Source of the DNA: Rickettsia typhi
GTDB taxonomy: Bacteria; Pseudomonadota; Alphaproteobacteria; Rickettsiales; UBA1997
Length of the DNA stretch: 64,000 bases
Direction: 5' to 3'
Assembly: GCA_945865905.1 (NCBI GenBank)
Contig: CAMBFC010000006.1
Location: 42,455-106,454 of the forward strand
Shown here one piece after another: positions 16,975-26,538 of this stretch (position 1 is its first letter; each line of letters begins with the position of its first letter). Position numbers and translations under genes: made by a program. The notes below the pieces were generated by a model. That model was not told where the DNA came from and made no database searches. It worked only from the letters and a program-made list of their open reading frames with translations.

Positions 16975-17755
16975 CAATTGTGCCTGTAAAAATTTTTTTA
17001 TAACCACCCGTCATAATAACTGGCAATTTATCACCAGCCCATTCTATTACAAGATCGCCACCTTTAAAGCGTGTCGTAATTTTATCATTTTTGATTAGAT
17101 TATTTTTTATTGCAGCAGCCACAACCGCACAGGCACCAGATCCACAGGCTAGAGTTTCTCCCGTCCCTCTTTCCCAAACACGCACCTCAATTGTTTTATC
17201 GGAAATTATTTTAGCAAACTCAACATTAGTTTTGTGTAAAAAAAATGGATGATTTTCGATAGCGGGGGCAAGTTCAAAAAAATCTGCATCACTTGGCATA
17301 TAATCTACAAATATAACTGCGTGGGGGTTTCCCATGTTAACGCAAAAAAATTCTAGATCATCGAAGAGAAAATTTTTTTCAAAAACAGGAACTCGCATTT
17401 CAACAGAAATATTATTTTCGCTAGAAATATAATTATCATTGTGGCGCCAACAATTTAAAAGACCTGCAGCGGTTTCAATTACGATAGCGGCGGAGTTTTT
17501 TTCTTCCATAATAATTGATGCAACGCAACGCGTAGCATTGCCACAAACAGCTGATTCAGAACCATCGTGATTGTAAATCTGCATAAAACATTCAGCGCGA
17601 GAAGAATTTTTTATAACAACCAACTGATCGCAGCCAATATTTTTGCGATTGCAAAGTTTTTGAATATACAAATCGGAAAGTTTTATTTTAGAAATGCGCG
17701 CGTCAAAAATAATAAAATCATTTCCTGCGCCATTCATTTTTAAAAATTGTAGCAT
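16958..17755 (-). CDS. dapF: Diaminopimelate epimerase
   Basis: Converts LL- to meso-diaminopimelate for lysine and peptidoglycan. The 265 residues show both active-site cysteines in their motifs, AVCGNATRC and LACGSGACAVVAAA, and the N-terminal MNGAGNDFIIFDAR. An ATG six codons in (MNGAGND) is an alternative start. It lies 12 bases downstream of efp on the same strand and overlaps ccmH slightly. It works with LysA and MurE encoded at 50-53 kb. Confidence 0.95.
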   Translation of the reverse strand: MLQFLKMNGAGNDFIIFDARISKIKLSDLYIQKLCNRKNIGCDQLVVIKNSSRAECFMQIYNHDGSESAVCGNATRCVASIIMEEKNSAAIVIETAAGLLNCWRHNDNYISSENNISVEMRVPVFEKNFLFDDLEFFCVNMGNPHAVIFVDYMPSDADFFELAPAIENHPFFLHKTNVEFAKIISDKTIEVRVWERGTGETLACGSGACAVVAAAIKNNLIKNDKITTRFKGGDLVIEWAGDKLPVIMTGGYKKIFTGTIDENFL

Positions 17756-17767
17756 TTGATAGAAAAA

Positions 17768-18334
17768 TTATTTCTTTGCTCTTTCGACATATTCGCCATC
17801 GGCGGTTTTTACTACGATTAAATCTCCCGATTCAACAAAAGGAGGAACCAGTGTGCGAGCCCCATTTTCAAGGGTTGCTGGCTTGTAAGATGATGAAGCG
17901 GTTTGTCCTTTAACAACAGCATCAGCGCTTTCAACTCTAAGAATTACTGTTTCAGGAAGCGCAATTGAGATTGGCTTATTGTTGCAATATTCAACCGTAA
18001 GTTTCATTTCATCTTGCAAAAATGGTAAAGAATCGCCAAGCAAAGCTTTATCAAAATTTAATTGTTCAAAGCTCTCCATATCCATCGCCACAAGCTCATC
18101 TTGATCCATATATTGATATTGAAAATGTTTGAATTCAACAAAAGCAACTTCAACATCTTCTGACGAAGAGAAGCGGGTGTTGGTTTTTGTGCCAGTTGAA
18201 ATATTTTTTAATTCAAGTTGGATATAAGCGCCACCCTTACCCGGCTTAACATGGTCGCGTTTTACGATTGACCAAAGTTGATTTTCAAATTCAACTACAT
18301 TGCCGACACGAAGAGAGTTTGCGTTTGTTTTCAT
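17768..18334 (-). CDS. efp: Elongation factor P
   Basis: Relieves ribosome stalling at polyproline stretches. The 188 residues comprise the KOW-like domain I with the modification-site loop RDHVKPGKGGAYIQ, where the second Lys of KPGKG corresponds to E. coli Lys34, and two OB domains ending VKTADGEYVERAKK. The lysine implies modification by EpmA/EpmB, but no such genes are seen here. It lies upstream of dapF, probably in one transcript. Confidence 0.96.
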   Translation of the reverse strand: MKTNANSLRVGNVVEFENQLWSIVKRDHVKPGKGGAYIQLELKNISTGTKTNTRFSSSEDVEVAFVEFKHFQYQYMDQDELVAMDMESFEQLNFDKALLGDSLPFLQDEMKLTVEYCNNKPISIALPETVILRVESADAVVKGQTASSSYKPATLENGARTLVPPFVESGDLIVVKTADGEYVERAKK

Positions 18335-18358
18335 TGTTTATCTAGTTAGAGTTTTGGA

Positions 18359-19753
18359 TTAATTTAAATTCTTAACAATCTCTTCAACCACTTTTTTTGC
18401 ATCACCAAAAATCATGAGAGTGTTATCATTGTAGAATAGTTCATTTTCAACGCCAGCGTAGCCTGCACTCATTCCGCGCTTAACAAAAAATACTGTTTTT
18501 GCATAAGCAACATCAAGAATTGGCATGCCATAAATTGGGCTAGTTTTATCAGTTTTTGCTGCTGGATTTGTAACATCATTTGCACCAATTACAAAAGCGA
18601 TGTCAGTGGCTTTGAATTCGCCGTTTATTTCTTCTAGCTCAAAAACCTTTTCATAATCAATGTTAGCTTCGGCTAATAATACATTCATGTGCCCCGGCAT
18701 TCTGCCTGCAACTGGATGGATGGCAAATTTAACTGTAACACCTGCGGCTTCAAGAAGTTTTGTCATTTCTGCAACGGCATGTTGAGCACCAGCAACCGCC
18801 ATTCCATAGCCCGGAACGATTATTACTGAACCAGCAGATTTCATCATATAGGCCGCATCTTCAGCGCTGCCTTGCTTGACAGGTTTTTCTTCTTTATTGC
18901 TATCGGCGCCAGCACCTTGAACTACATTCTCTGCGAAGCCACTGAAAATTACATTGACGATTGAACGGTTCATCGCTTTACACATGATGTAGCTTAGAAT
19001 GGCACCACTTGCACCTACTAACGCACCAGTGATGATCAATAAACTATTGCCCAAAGTAAACCCAATGCCACTTGCCGCCCAACCAGAGTAAGAGTTAAGC
19101 ATTGAAACCACAACTGGCATATCTGCGCCACCAACTGGAGCAATCAAAACAAAGCCAACAAAAAATGCTAATAAAGTAAGCAAAATAAATAAAAATTTTG
19201 AACCAAAAATAACAAAGGCAATCAATAAAAAAGCTGAGGCGCCACCAATATATTTTGCAGATTTTTTAGGATCTTTGAAAAATACCATTTTTGATTTCAT
19301 GTTGCCGTTTAACTTAAGAAAGGCAACGATTGAACCGGTAAATGTGATTGCGCCAATGATAACACCAAGGCCCATTTCTATAAGGCTGCTAGTTTTTATT
19401 GCACCATCTTCTTTGATACCAAAAGCATCAGGAAGCCATAATGCCGCTGCTGCGGTAAAAACTGCTGCCAAACCTACAAGCGAATGAAAGCCCGCAACTA
19501 GCTGAGGCATAGCTGTCATCTTAACTTTTTTTGCGATGAAATATCCAATTCCAGCACCGATTGAAATTGCTAATAAAATAAGAAAAATATGATGAACTTG
19601 TGGTAAAATAAGAGTTGTGATTATCGCTAGACCCATACCTGCCATGCCACAATAATTGCCGATGCGCGAGCTTTTTGGCGAAGACAAAAAATATAGCGAA
19701 AGAATAAACAAAACTGCAGAAATTATATAACAGATATTTACAAAACTATGCAT
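18359..19753 (-). CDS. pntB: NAD(P) transhydrogenase beta subunit
   Basis: Membrane and NADP-binding subunit of the proton-translocating transhydrogenase, which uses the proton gradient to make NADPH. The 464 residues have about nine membrane helices up to residue 290, a charged linker, then domain III with the NADP motif VIIVPGYGMAVAGAQHAVAEM and the conserved IHPVAGRMPGHMNVLLAEA, GANDVTNPAA and KRGMSAGYAGVENELF. The alpha subunits are not adjacent in the window. Confidence 0.96.
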   Translation of the reverse strand: MHSFVNICYIISAVLFILSLYFLSSPKSSRIGNYCGMAGMGLAIITTLILPQVHHIFLILLAISIGAGIGYFIAKKVKMTAMPQLVAGFHSLVGLAAVFTAAAALWLPDAFGIKEDGAIKTSSLIEMGLGVIIGAITFTGSIVAFLKLNGNMKSKMVFFKDPKKSAKYIGGASAFLLIAFVIFGSKFLFILLTLLAFFVGFVLIAPVGGADMPVVVSMLNSYSGWAASGIGFTLGNSLLIITGALVGASGAILSYIMCKAMNRSIVNVIFSGFAENVVQGAGADSNKEEKPVKQGSAEDAAYMMKSAGSVIIVPGYGMAVAGAQHAVAEMTKLLEAAGVTVKFAIHPVAGRMPGHMNVLLAEANIDYEKVFELEEINGEFKATDIAFVIGANDVTNPAAKTDKTSPIYGMPILDVAYAKTVFFVKRGMSAGYAGVENELFYNDNTLMIFGDAKKVVEEIVKNLN

Positions 19754-19797
19754 GGGAAAATTATTTTTAGTTAAATTATGCCTGTATTTATCAAAAT

Positions 19798-20760
19798 TTA
19801 AACAATACCAACTTTTAAACAGTCGTGAATATGTAAAATTCCTACTACTTTGCCGTTTTCAACAACAAAAAGATTTGTGATTGATTTTTTATTTAACAGC
19901 GCAATTGCTTCAACTGCAAGCATTTCTTGATTTATCGTCGCAGGATTTTTTGTCATAATTTCATCAGCAAAATGTGTCAAAAAATTGCCATCGATATGGC
20001 GTCTTAGGTCTCCATCGGTTATAATGCCGATTAAATTTTTATCACTATCAAGAATTGCAGTGCAGCCAAGATGCTTTGAGGTCATCTCTAGCAAGACTTG
20101 CGACATTTTTGTTTTTTGATCTATTTGTGGAATCGCGTGACCTTTGCGCATAATATCAGCAACACGGATAAAGGCAGCGCCCAGCTTTCCACCTGGATGG
20201 AAGGTTCCAAAATGCTCGGTGTTAAAGCCTTTAGCATCAATTAAAGCCACAGCAATAGCATCTCCAACGGCAAGCATCATTGTTGTAGATGTGGTTGGAG
20301 CATTGATTTTATTGGCCTCTCCGATTTCTGGCAGCACCAACGCCACATCAGCGCTTTTTGCTAATTCAGATTCGGCGCGCCTTACAATGGCAATTAACGG
20401 AATATCAAAACGCTTGCAGTAAAAAATAATATCGCGCAATTCTTTGGTTTCTCCCGAATTAGAAAGCAAAACAACTACATCTTGCTTAGTAATCATACCA
20501 AGATCACCGTGACTAGCCTCAGCCGGATGAATAAAAAATGATGGCGTGCCAGTTGAGGCAAGCGTTGCGGCAATTTTATTGGCAATGTGACCACTTTTTC
20601 CCATGCCACTAATAATGATACGACCTTTACAATCTCTAATTAGATCGATTGCTGTGATAAAATTTTGATCATAAAATTCAATCAAAGACTCTAGGCCAAG
20701 GATTTCTTGCTTGGTTGTTTTAATCGCAGAAATGATGTAAGGATTCTTTTTTATTGGCAC
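19798..20760 (-). CDS. kdsD: Arabinose-5-phosphate isomerase (KpsF/GutQ family)
   Basis: Isomerises ribulose-5-phosphate to arabinose-5-phosphate, the precursor of Kdo in LPS. The 320 residues contain an SIS domain (GRIIISGMGKSGHIANKIAATLASTGTPSFFIHPAEASHGDLGM) and two C-terminal CBS repeats (MTSKHLGCTAILDSDKNLIGIITDGDLRR and TNLFVVENGKVVGILHIHD). The start appears to be GTG at 20760. It is divergent from pyrE across 59 bases that contain two TATAAT-like boxes. Confidence 0.93.
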   Translation of the reverse strand: MPIKKNPYIISAIKTTKQEILGLESLIEFYDQNFITAIDLIRDCKGRIIISGMGKSGHIANKIAATLASTGTPSFFIHPAEASHGDLGMITKQDVVVLLSNSGETKELRDIIFYCKRFDIPLIAIVRRAESELAKSADVALVLPEIGEANKINAPTTSTTMMLAVGDAIAVALIDAKGFNTEHFGTFHPGGKLGAAFIRVADIMRKGHAIPQIDQKTKMSQVLLEMTSKHLGCTAILDSDKNLIGIITDGDLRRHIDGNFLTHFADEIMTKNPATINQEMLAVEAIALLNKKSITNLFVVENGKVVGILHIHDCLKVGIV

Positions 20761-20777
20761 TTTAAGTATTTTTAGTT

Positions 20778-20799
20778 TATAATAGATAAAATCTATAAT
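20778..20799. promoter_or_regulatory. Paired -10-like boxes in the kdsD/pyrE divergent gap
   Basis: The 59-base gap between the two divergent genes holds TATAAT at 20778-20783 and TATAAT at 20794-20799 on the plus strand; the surrounding sequence is near-palindromic (ATAGAT/ATCTAT). The second box is well placed for pyrE. No convincing -35 element was found, so this is only a candidate. Confidence 0.3.
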
Positions 20800-20819
20800 C
20801 GAAAATTAAAAATTCCAAT

Positions 20820-21419
20820 ATGTTTTCTCAAGAACAACTTCTACAAGATTTTATTGACGCGAAAGCGATCTTGCGCGGACACTTTATTTTATCTTCTGGA
20901 TTACATAGCGATACTTATATGCAATGTGCCCGCGTTCTTATGGATTCTAAGCGCGCAGAGAGATTATGTTCGCAATTGGCGCAACAATTAGTGGCTCAAT
21001 TAGGCAAAAATTTTGCTGATATTGTGGTTTCGCCCGCTATGGGCGGTGTTGTGGTGGGTTATGAATTAGCGCGCCAACTTGATTTGCCCGCTATTTTTTG
21101 TGAGCGCGTTGATGGCAAGTTTCAACTGCGGCGCGGCTTTGAACTTGATTCATCGCTTCGTGTTTTAGTGGTTGAAGATGTTATTACAACAGGAAAATCT
21201 TCACTCGAAACTTTTGATTTAATCAAAGAATTTGGTTGCAAAATAGTTGCTGAAGCCGCTCTGGTAGATCGCTCAGGTTCTGATCTTGAAAAAATTTTAC
21301 AAGTTCCTGCCATCACTTTATTAAAGCTTGATATTAAAACTTTTGACAAAGATAATGTTCCTAATGAACTTAAAAATATTACAGCTATAAAACCCGGAAG
21401 TCGCTTTATCTCTCGCTGA
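20820..21419 (+). CDS. pyrE: Orotate phosphoribosyltransferase
   Basis: Joins orotate to PRPP to form orotidine-5'-phosphate in pyrimidine synthesis. The 199 residues have the PRPP-binding motif VLVVEDVITTGKSSLET and the N-terminal SSGLHSDTYMQCARVLMD typical of this class, plus VVSPAMGGVVVGYELAR. PyrF, the next enzyme, is encoded at 52.8-53.6 kb and a half CarB at 37.5 kb. metF follows 53 bases downstream on the same strand. Confidence 0.95.
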   Translation: MFSQEQLLQDFIDAKAILRGHFILSSGLHSDTYMQCARVLMDSKRAERLCSQLAQQLVAQLGKNFADIVVSPAMGGVVVGYELARQLDLPAIFCERVDGKFQLRRGFELDSSLRVLVVEDVITTGKSSLETFDLIKEFGCKIVAEAALVDRSGSDLEKILQVPAITLLKLDIKTFDKDNVPNELKNITAIKPGSRFISR

Positions 21420-21472
21420 GCCCAGCTAAATGACAGCCTATTTGAACTGATAGGCCCCCAAAAATCAATAAG

Positions 21473-22357
21473 ATGAAAATCTATACCAATAAGCTTGAAG
21501 AAGTCGTGCTTAGTGAACGCGAAATCAATATTTCGTTTGAATTTTTTCCGCCAAAAAATGATGAAATGGAGGAAAAATTATGGGCCTCTATTGAAAAATT
21601 GCGCAATCTCAAGCCATCTTTTGTCTCTGTAACCTATGGGGCTGGAGGTTCTACACGCGAAAGAACACATAATACTATCAAAAAAATTCTTGATGAAACA
21701 TTGCTTAAACCCGCATCTCACCTGACTTGCATCGGCGCTTCAAAAGAAGAAGTTGACGAAGTTGCAAATAATTATTGGGATATGGGAGTGCGCCATATTG
21801 TAGCCTTGCGCGGTGATATGCCTGCTTCTAGCCCTAGTTATCAATTACATCCTCAGGGTTATAAACATGCTAATGAATTGGTTGCGGGATTAAAAAAATT
21901 ACATGATTTTGAGATTTCAGTTGCAGGATATCCAGAAAAACATCCCCAAGCAAAATCTTTTGATGATGATATTGATAATTTAAAACGCAAAATTGATGCT
22001 GGTGCAACGCGTGTGATTACGCAATTTTTCTTTAATACTGATGCCTATTTTTCTTTTGTAGAAAAGTGCCAAAAGCGCGGCATCAATGCACCAATCGTTC
22101 CCGGAATTTTGCCAGTTACTAACGCAAAACAAGTGAAACATTTTGCTAAAATGTGTGGCGCAACAATCCCGCGTTGGCTTTCTGATATGCTGATTGGGCT
22201 TGATGAAAAAGAAGAAACTCGCAAATTAATCGCCGCAATTGTTGCGGTTGAGCAATGCCGAATTTTGCATAATGGCGGCGTTAATGATTTTCATTTTTAC
22301 ACCTTGAACCGCGCCGAACTTACAACTGCAATTTGCCATGTTTTAGGGGTAAGATAA
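21473..22357 (+). CDS. metF: 5,10-methylenetetrahydrofolate reductase
   Basis: FAD enzyme that makes 5-methyltetrahydrofolate for methionine synthesis. The 294 residues have the TIM-barrel signatures ISFEFFPPKNDEMEEKLW, SVTYGAGGSTRERTHNTIKKI, HLTCIGASKEE, RGDMP and AGATRVITQFFFN, in order. Normal family length. Palindrome E3 follows it. The methionine synthase partner is not in the window. Confidence 0.96.
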   Translation: MKIYTNKLEEVVLSEREINISFEFFPPKNDEMEEKLWASIEKLRNLKPSFVSVTYGAGGSTRERTHNTIKKILDETLLKPASHLTCIGASKEEVDEVANNYWDMGVRHIVALRGDMPASSPSYQLHPQGYKHANELVAGLKKLHDFEISVAGYPEKHPQAKSFDDDIDNLKRKIDAGATRVITQFFFNTDAYFSFVEKCQKRGINAPIVPGILPVTNAKQVKHFAKMCGATIPRWLSDMLIGLDEKEETRKLIAAIVAVEQCRILHNGGVNDFHFYTLNRAELTTAICHVLGVR

Positions 22358-22403
22358 TTTAGATTGAATTTTTACTCACAAACTAGAAAATAAAAAAAAT
22401 TTA

Positions 22404-22514
22404 TTATCTTATTAATAATTTAAGTGAATTAACTTTAAATATGATGCGAATTGGCGCTTGCGCCTCTGAGCAATCATGTTTAAAGTTAATTCACTTAAAT
22501 TATTAATGAGATAA
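22404..22514. repeat. Palindrome E3, loop type C
   Basis: Two 42-base arms (22404-22445 and 22473-22514) are inverted copies with 2 mismatches around a 27-base loop (22446-22472), GCGAATTGG-CGCTTGCG-CCTCTGAGCA. The loop matches E4 in reverse orientation except for a GC pair added on each side of its inner hairpin. The arms are AT-rich and unrelated to other members. It lies between metF and infA, both on the plus strand, so it ends 19 bases before the infA start. Confidence 0.92.
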
Positions 22515-22533
22515 TTAACCAATAATAAAAAAT

Positions 22534-22752
22534 ATGCCAAAAGAAGATTTATTAACAATGAACGGAATTGTCGTTGAAGTTTTGCCTAACACAATTTTTC
22601 GTGTTGAGCTAGAAAACGGCCATGTGATTGTTGCGCACGCTTCTGGCAAAATTCGCAAAAATAAAATTCGCGTTTTAAAAGGTGATAAAGTTGAGATAGA
22701 AATGACAACTTATGATTTAACAAAAGGTAGGATCGTTCGTCGAAACACTTAG
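22534..22752 (+). CDS. infA: Translation initiation factor IF-1
   Basis: Small S1/OB-fold factor that occupies the ribosomal A site during initiation. The 72 residues cover the whole family ([42 protein letters not shown] in order, ending [14 protein letters not shown]). Its leader begins directly after palindrome E3. The last four bases overlap the convergent lpxD. Confidence 0.97.
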   Translation: MPKEDLLTMNGIVVEVLPNTIFRVELENGHVIVAHASGKIRKNKIRVLKGDKVEIEMTTYDLTKGRIVRRNT

Positions 22753-23774
22753 TCTTTGCTATGCGCTTTTGACATTGCCATTAATTTTGCGTTCAAGCGG
22801 TGCCATTCACGAAAAGGAATTGCTGGCGCACCACCAACCGCCCCCATTGCTGGCACATCTCGCATTACTCCACTCATTCCTGCAATTTTTGCACCATCAT
22901 TAATTGTAATATGGCCACTGATTGCCGCACTGCCACCAATTTGTACAAAATTGCCAATTTTTGTGCTGCCAGCTATTGCCGTTGTGCCAGCTATTACTGT
23001 GCCTTTGCCAATTGTTACATTATGGCCAATTTGCACTAAATTATCTATTTTTGTACCCTCGCCTATTATTGTGTTTTCTATAGCGCCGCGATCAATGCAA
23101 CTATTGGCGCCGATTTCAACATTATCAGCAATTTCAACTAATCCGAGCTGAATTATTTTGTGATTTATTCCTGCATTATGGGCAAATCCAAAACCATCTT
23201 GACCAATTTTTGCACCAGTATAAATAATACAATTATTACCAATGATTGCATAAGAAATAACTGCGCCAGCATTAACTATAACATTATCACCAATAATGCA
23301 ATTATCCATGATACAAGCGGTTGGAGCGATAAAACAGTTTTTGCCAATTTGGACATTTTTTCCTATATAAGCAAGGGGAGCAATTTTAGTGCCCGCTCCA
23401 ATTTTTGCAGTTGGATGAATTGTTTTTCCTTCGATAAATTCTGGCGAATTTTCTTGATAAAAAGCAGCGGCAATTTGCGAATAAGCGAAGTAAGGATTTT
23501 TGCTGATTAACAAAATTGCGTTAGAATCTGCAGACTTGCTAGTATTGTTTTCGTCAAGCAAACAAAAACCTACTTTGCTTTGGTGAAATTTTTCTAAATA
23601 TTGAGATGAATTTAAAAATGAAATTTGTTTTTCATTAGCTTTTTCTAATGTTGCAATATCATAAATTTTTGTTGTGAGATCAACTTGTTTATTAAGCTTT
23701 GCGCCAGTGATTTCAAGTGCTTGTGCTAGTGTTAAAAATTCTACTTTTTTGTGAAAAAAATTTGCTCTGTTCAT
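22749..23774 (-). CDS. lpxD: UDP-3-O-(3-hydroxyacyl)glucosamine N-acyltransferase
   Basis: Third step of lipid A synthesis, adding an N-linked acyl chain. The 341 residues have an N-terminal uridine-binding domain (about 1-110) and a long beta-helix of hexapeptide repeats ([26 protein letters not shown]), with the catalytic-region His in [11 protein letters not shown] and the family signature DGFGFAHN. The C-terminus ends [12 protein letters not shown]. It is separate from lpxA-fabZ and is followed by the 3' end of infA. Confidence 0.96.
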   Translation of the reverse strand: MNRANFFHKKVEFLTLAQALEITGAKLNKQVDLTTKIYDIATLEKANEKQISFLNSSQYLEKFHQSKVGFCLLDENNTSKSADSNAILLISKNPYFAYSQIAAAFYQENSPEFIEGKTIHPTAKIGAGTKIAPLAYIGKNVQIGKNCFIAPTACIMDNCIIGDNVIVNAGAVISYAIIGNNCIIYTGAKIGQDGFGFAHNAGINHKIIQLGLVEIADNVEIGANSCIDRGAIENTIIGEGTKIDNLVQIGHNVTIGKGTVIAGTTAIAGSTKIGNFVQIGGSAAISGHITINDGAKIAGMSGVMRDVPAMGAVGGAPAIPFREWHRLNAKLMAMSKAHSKD

Positions 23775-23797
23775 TTTTAATAAAATAATTTGGTTTA

Positions 23798-24802
23798 TTA
23801 TGCAGGCTTTATCTCGTTTCCAGCATCAGCTCCGCGAAAATAAACCTCTGAAATATAACGCTTTCCACTGCCGCCTCGTTTGAGCTGAACCACTATATCA
23901 ACAACATTGCGAATATAAGAAGAAATTTCTGATGGCGTCATGCCAAGACCCGCTTGCATCACCATCATTTTTAATTGTTCGAGGGCCATTTTTGGCGTAT
24001 CGGCATGCAAAGTAGAGATTGATCCGGGATGACCAGTATTGATTGCGCGCAAAAAACTAAAGGCCTCAGAGCCGCGCAACTCACCAACAATAATTCGCTC
24101 TGGACGCAGACGCAGACAGGCTTCGATTAGTTCTTGAGTTGTAACTTTTGATCGACCTTGTCCGCCTTTTGACGCCAATAAATGAACTTTATTTTCGTGC
24201 GAATTAAGATTTATTTCTCGCGCATCTTCAACGGTAATAAGGCGCTCTTCGTGAGGAATAGCGCGGATCATAGCGTTGGTAAAAGTAGTTTTACCAGTCG
24301 ATGTTCCTCCCGAAATTATGATATTTTTTTTGTAAATAACGGCGCGCTGTAAAAAATCTTTAATGCGATTCAACTTTAGTAGTTTGGCTAAAATCACATC
24401 ATTTTTATCAGCAACCTCACCAACTGCAACCGCATCAAACATGCCCATTTTATCATAATCATCAAGGCTCCAGCTCATCGCAGAAGGCTTACGAATCGAC
24501 ATTATGACGCAAGATTGCTCACAGGCTGGAGGAAAAATAATTTGAATACGAAAACCATTTGGCAGAGTTGCCGAAAGAAGAGGCTCTTCTTCACTAAGCC
24601 TTTGTTCTGTAGATTGCGCAACTAGTCTTGCCAAAGATTTTAAATGCATTAAATCGAAGCTGGGCAATTCTTCGCGCAACATTTCACCGTGGCATTCGAT
24701 CCAAGCTTCGTGTGGGCGATTTATTGAAATTTCATTAACGCCTTCACGATCGAATATTTGCTTGATTGGCAACAGATATGAATCGAGAGCAGCAATACTC
24801 AT
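23798..24802 (-). CDS. virB11: Type IV secretion ATPase VirB11
   Basis: Hexameric inner-face ATPase of a type IV secretion system. The 334 residues have the N-terminal domain, Walker A GGTSTGKTTFTNAM near residue 166, the Asp box ITVEDAREI, Walker B LRPERIIVGELRGSEAFSFLRAINTGHPGSISTLHAD, and the His box. It is 23 bases downstream of lpxD's neighbour position and 18 bases from the porin gene, away from virB8-virB9 at 57-59 kb. Dispersed vir genes are typical of the rickettsial rvh system. Confidence 0.95.
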   Translation of the reverse strand: MSIAALDSYLLPIKQIFDREGVNEISINRPHEAWIECHGEMLREELPSFDLMHLKSLARLVAQSTEQRLSEEEPLLSATLPNGFRIQIIFPPACEQSCVIMSIRKPSAMSWSLDDYDKMGMFDAVAVGEVADKNDVILAKLLKLNRIKDFLQRAVIYKKNIIISGGTSTGKTTFTNAMIRAIPHEERLITVEDAREINLNSHENKVHLLASKGGQGRSKVTTQELIEACLRLRPERIIVGELRGSEAFSFLRAINTGHPGSISTLHADTPKMALEQLKMMVMQAGLGMTPSEISSYIRNVVDIVVQLKRGGSGKRYISEVYFRGADAGNEIKPA

Positions 24803-24819
24803 TTTTCAATTCGAAAAAA

Positions 24820-26430
24820 TTAAAAGGCAAATAACAAGCCAACTAAGCCGACATAGCCTTGATTGTCAAAAATTTGTTTTGCAGTAGTTGATGCAATATC
24901 TGAAGCATGTGGTTGATTTGAAGTAAATTTAAATTTTGTGACTTCAATATATGGCATCAAGCCACGCGCCATTTTGTAATCGATACCAAAAGATTGTGCC
25001 TGATATTTATTTTTTTGAAAATCACTTGAGATTGTTGTGACACTAAAAGCAATTGGGCCAAATTCATAAGCAAGACCGGCTGTGTAATATTTAGCACCTG
25101 CAAATTTTTTGCCTTTTGTCACTGGATTATTGCAATCTTGATTAACTAAAGTTTGTTGCGAGCTGTAATCGCAAGAATAAATTCCTTGATTTTGTTGTAA
25201 CGAAGTACCCCAATAACCATAAGATCCACCAAGGGTAAAGCCAAAATAAGTGACCATTATTCCTGCATCATATGAATTTAGACGATCACGAATTACTGCT
25301 CCAGCAGCCGTTGTAGCGGCTTTTGAATTTTGAAATTGACCATTCTCACCCGTTACTGAAGTAGCAAAACCAAGATTGCCGATATTATTGGAATAATTTA
25401 CAGCCCAACTCACAATATTTTTTATATTGCCGGCATTATTTCCATTAATAACCGCAGAGGTTCCAGTGTTTCCGGTATCTGGGGTGAAGCTTCCACCAAG
25501 TTGCCAACCGTTGATTCTTGGTGTGTAATAGCTGATTTTTGTTGCGTCTTCCATTTGTCCAAAAGAACCATTTTTTACTCCCAAACCGCTATTCGTAACA
25601 TTGTTTCCGTCAATTAAGCTATTATTATTGAAGCTACCGTGAATTGCTGGATCAGCATTATTATTATAATTACCATCCGAATTAGTGAGAGTGGTGCCAT
25701 TGTAAAAGCCTTTTGCGTATCCGCCATGAGCAACAGGAGATTGTGGAATTAAAATGAAACGCGGCATTTTAACATTGGCGCAAGTATTAGCCGTTATACC
25801 TAGGCCACCTTGGCAAACTGCAACACCGCCAGCATTTTCAACTTGCGTTGAGTTTGCTAACATTGGCGTGTTGATATATTCGAGATACTTTCCGTTGATA
25901 CCACCAGCAGCGCGAGCAAAAACTGAGGGCCCTACCTTCATTTTTTGGTTGGCGGCAAGGTTGTTACCAAACTCGAATTTTCCGGCTTGAGATTCTGTGA
26001 AAATAAATGATTTATCGGCGTTAAAACCATTGCCGCGACCGTTGGGCGTAGTATCTGCCTCAAGCTCAACAATTGCACCATATTTTAATCCTGAATCAGA
26101 GATTGCACCAACCTTTATATAAATTTCAGAATCATTAGCAAAGTTAGTTTTGCTCGAATAGCGATTTGGGGTTCCGTAAAATTTTGTATTATCAGTTAGA
26201 ATCTTGTTGGTATCTTTGCCATTTGCATCTACGGGGGTATCGGGAAGACGATCTTTTGAATAGGCCTTGCTTTGTGAAGCGCTTTCAGCTGCAAAATTAA
26301 TAAAACCACCCACAGTAACAACTGGTGTATTGGGATTTTGGAATAATTCGTTAGGAATAGTTTGCGCTAAAGCCGTGCTTGAGGTAAATAGAGAAGCAAA
26401 AATGATTTTTGATATATTTTTTTTAATCAT
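24820..26430 (-). CDS. Outer-membrane porin
   Basis: A 536-residue protein with a signal peptide (cleavage after about residue 22, STALA-Q) and a beta-barrel pattern of alternating hydrophobic residues, ending in a C-terminal Phe (VGLVGLLFAF), the usual BAM recognition signal. TVGGFINFAAESASQS and GKFEFGNNLAANQKMKVGPS resemble the Gram-negative porin_4 group. Long Asn/Gly-rich stretches at about 230-330 look like surface loops. The substrate is unknown. It precedes virB11 by 18 bases and is divergent from folC. Confidence 0.8.
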   Translation of the reverse strand: MIKKNISKIIFASLFTSSTALAQTIPNELFQNPNTPVVTVGGFINFAAESASQSKAYSKDRLPDTPVDANGKDTNKILTDNTKFYGTPNRYSSKTNFANDSEIYIKVGAISDSGLKYGAIVELEADTTPNGRGNGFNADKSFIFTESQAGKFEFGNNLAANQKMKVGPSVFARAAGGINGKYLEYINTPMLANSTQVENAGGVAVCQGGLGITANTCANVKMPRFILIPQSPVAHGGYAKGFYNGTTLTNSDGNYNNNADPAIHGSFNNNSLIDGNNVTNSGLGVKNGSFGQMEDATKISYYTPRINGWQLGGSFTPDTGNTGTSAVINGNNAGNIKNIVSWAVNYSNNIGNLGFATSVTGENGQFQNSKAATTAAGAVIRDRLNSYDAGIMVTYFGFTLGGSYGYWGTSLQQNQGIYSCDYSSQQTLVNQDCNNPVTKGKKFAGAKYYTAGLAYEFGPIAFSVTTISSDFQKNKYQAQSFGIDYKMARGLMPYIEVTKFKFTSNQPHASDIASTTAKQIFDNQGYVGLVGLLFAF

Positions 26431-26538
26431 CGATATATTTTGAAAGCTTGATTTTATTGGTGCCAGAATAATAGTATTCTATATTTAAATTAGCGATTAA
26501 TTTTACAAATTTCAAACTAAAAAATTAATTTTTTATAA

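Noticed and set aside
22756..23510. Plus-strand open frames opposite lpxD, rich in repeated Ile/Pro/Thr.
   Set aside because: They mirror the hexapeptide repeats of lpxD on the other strand and are shadows.
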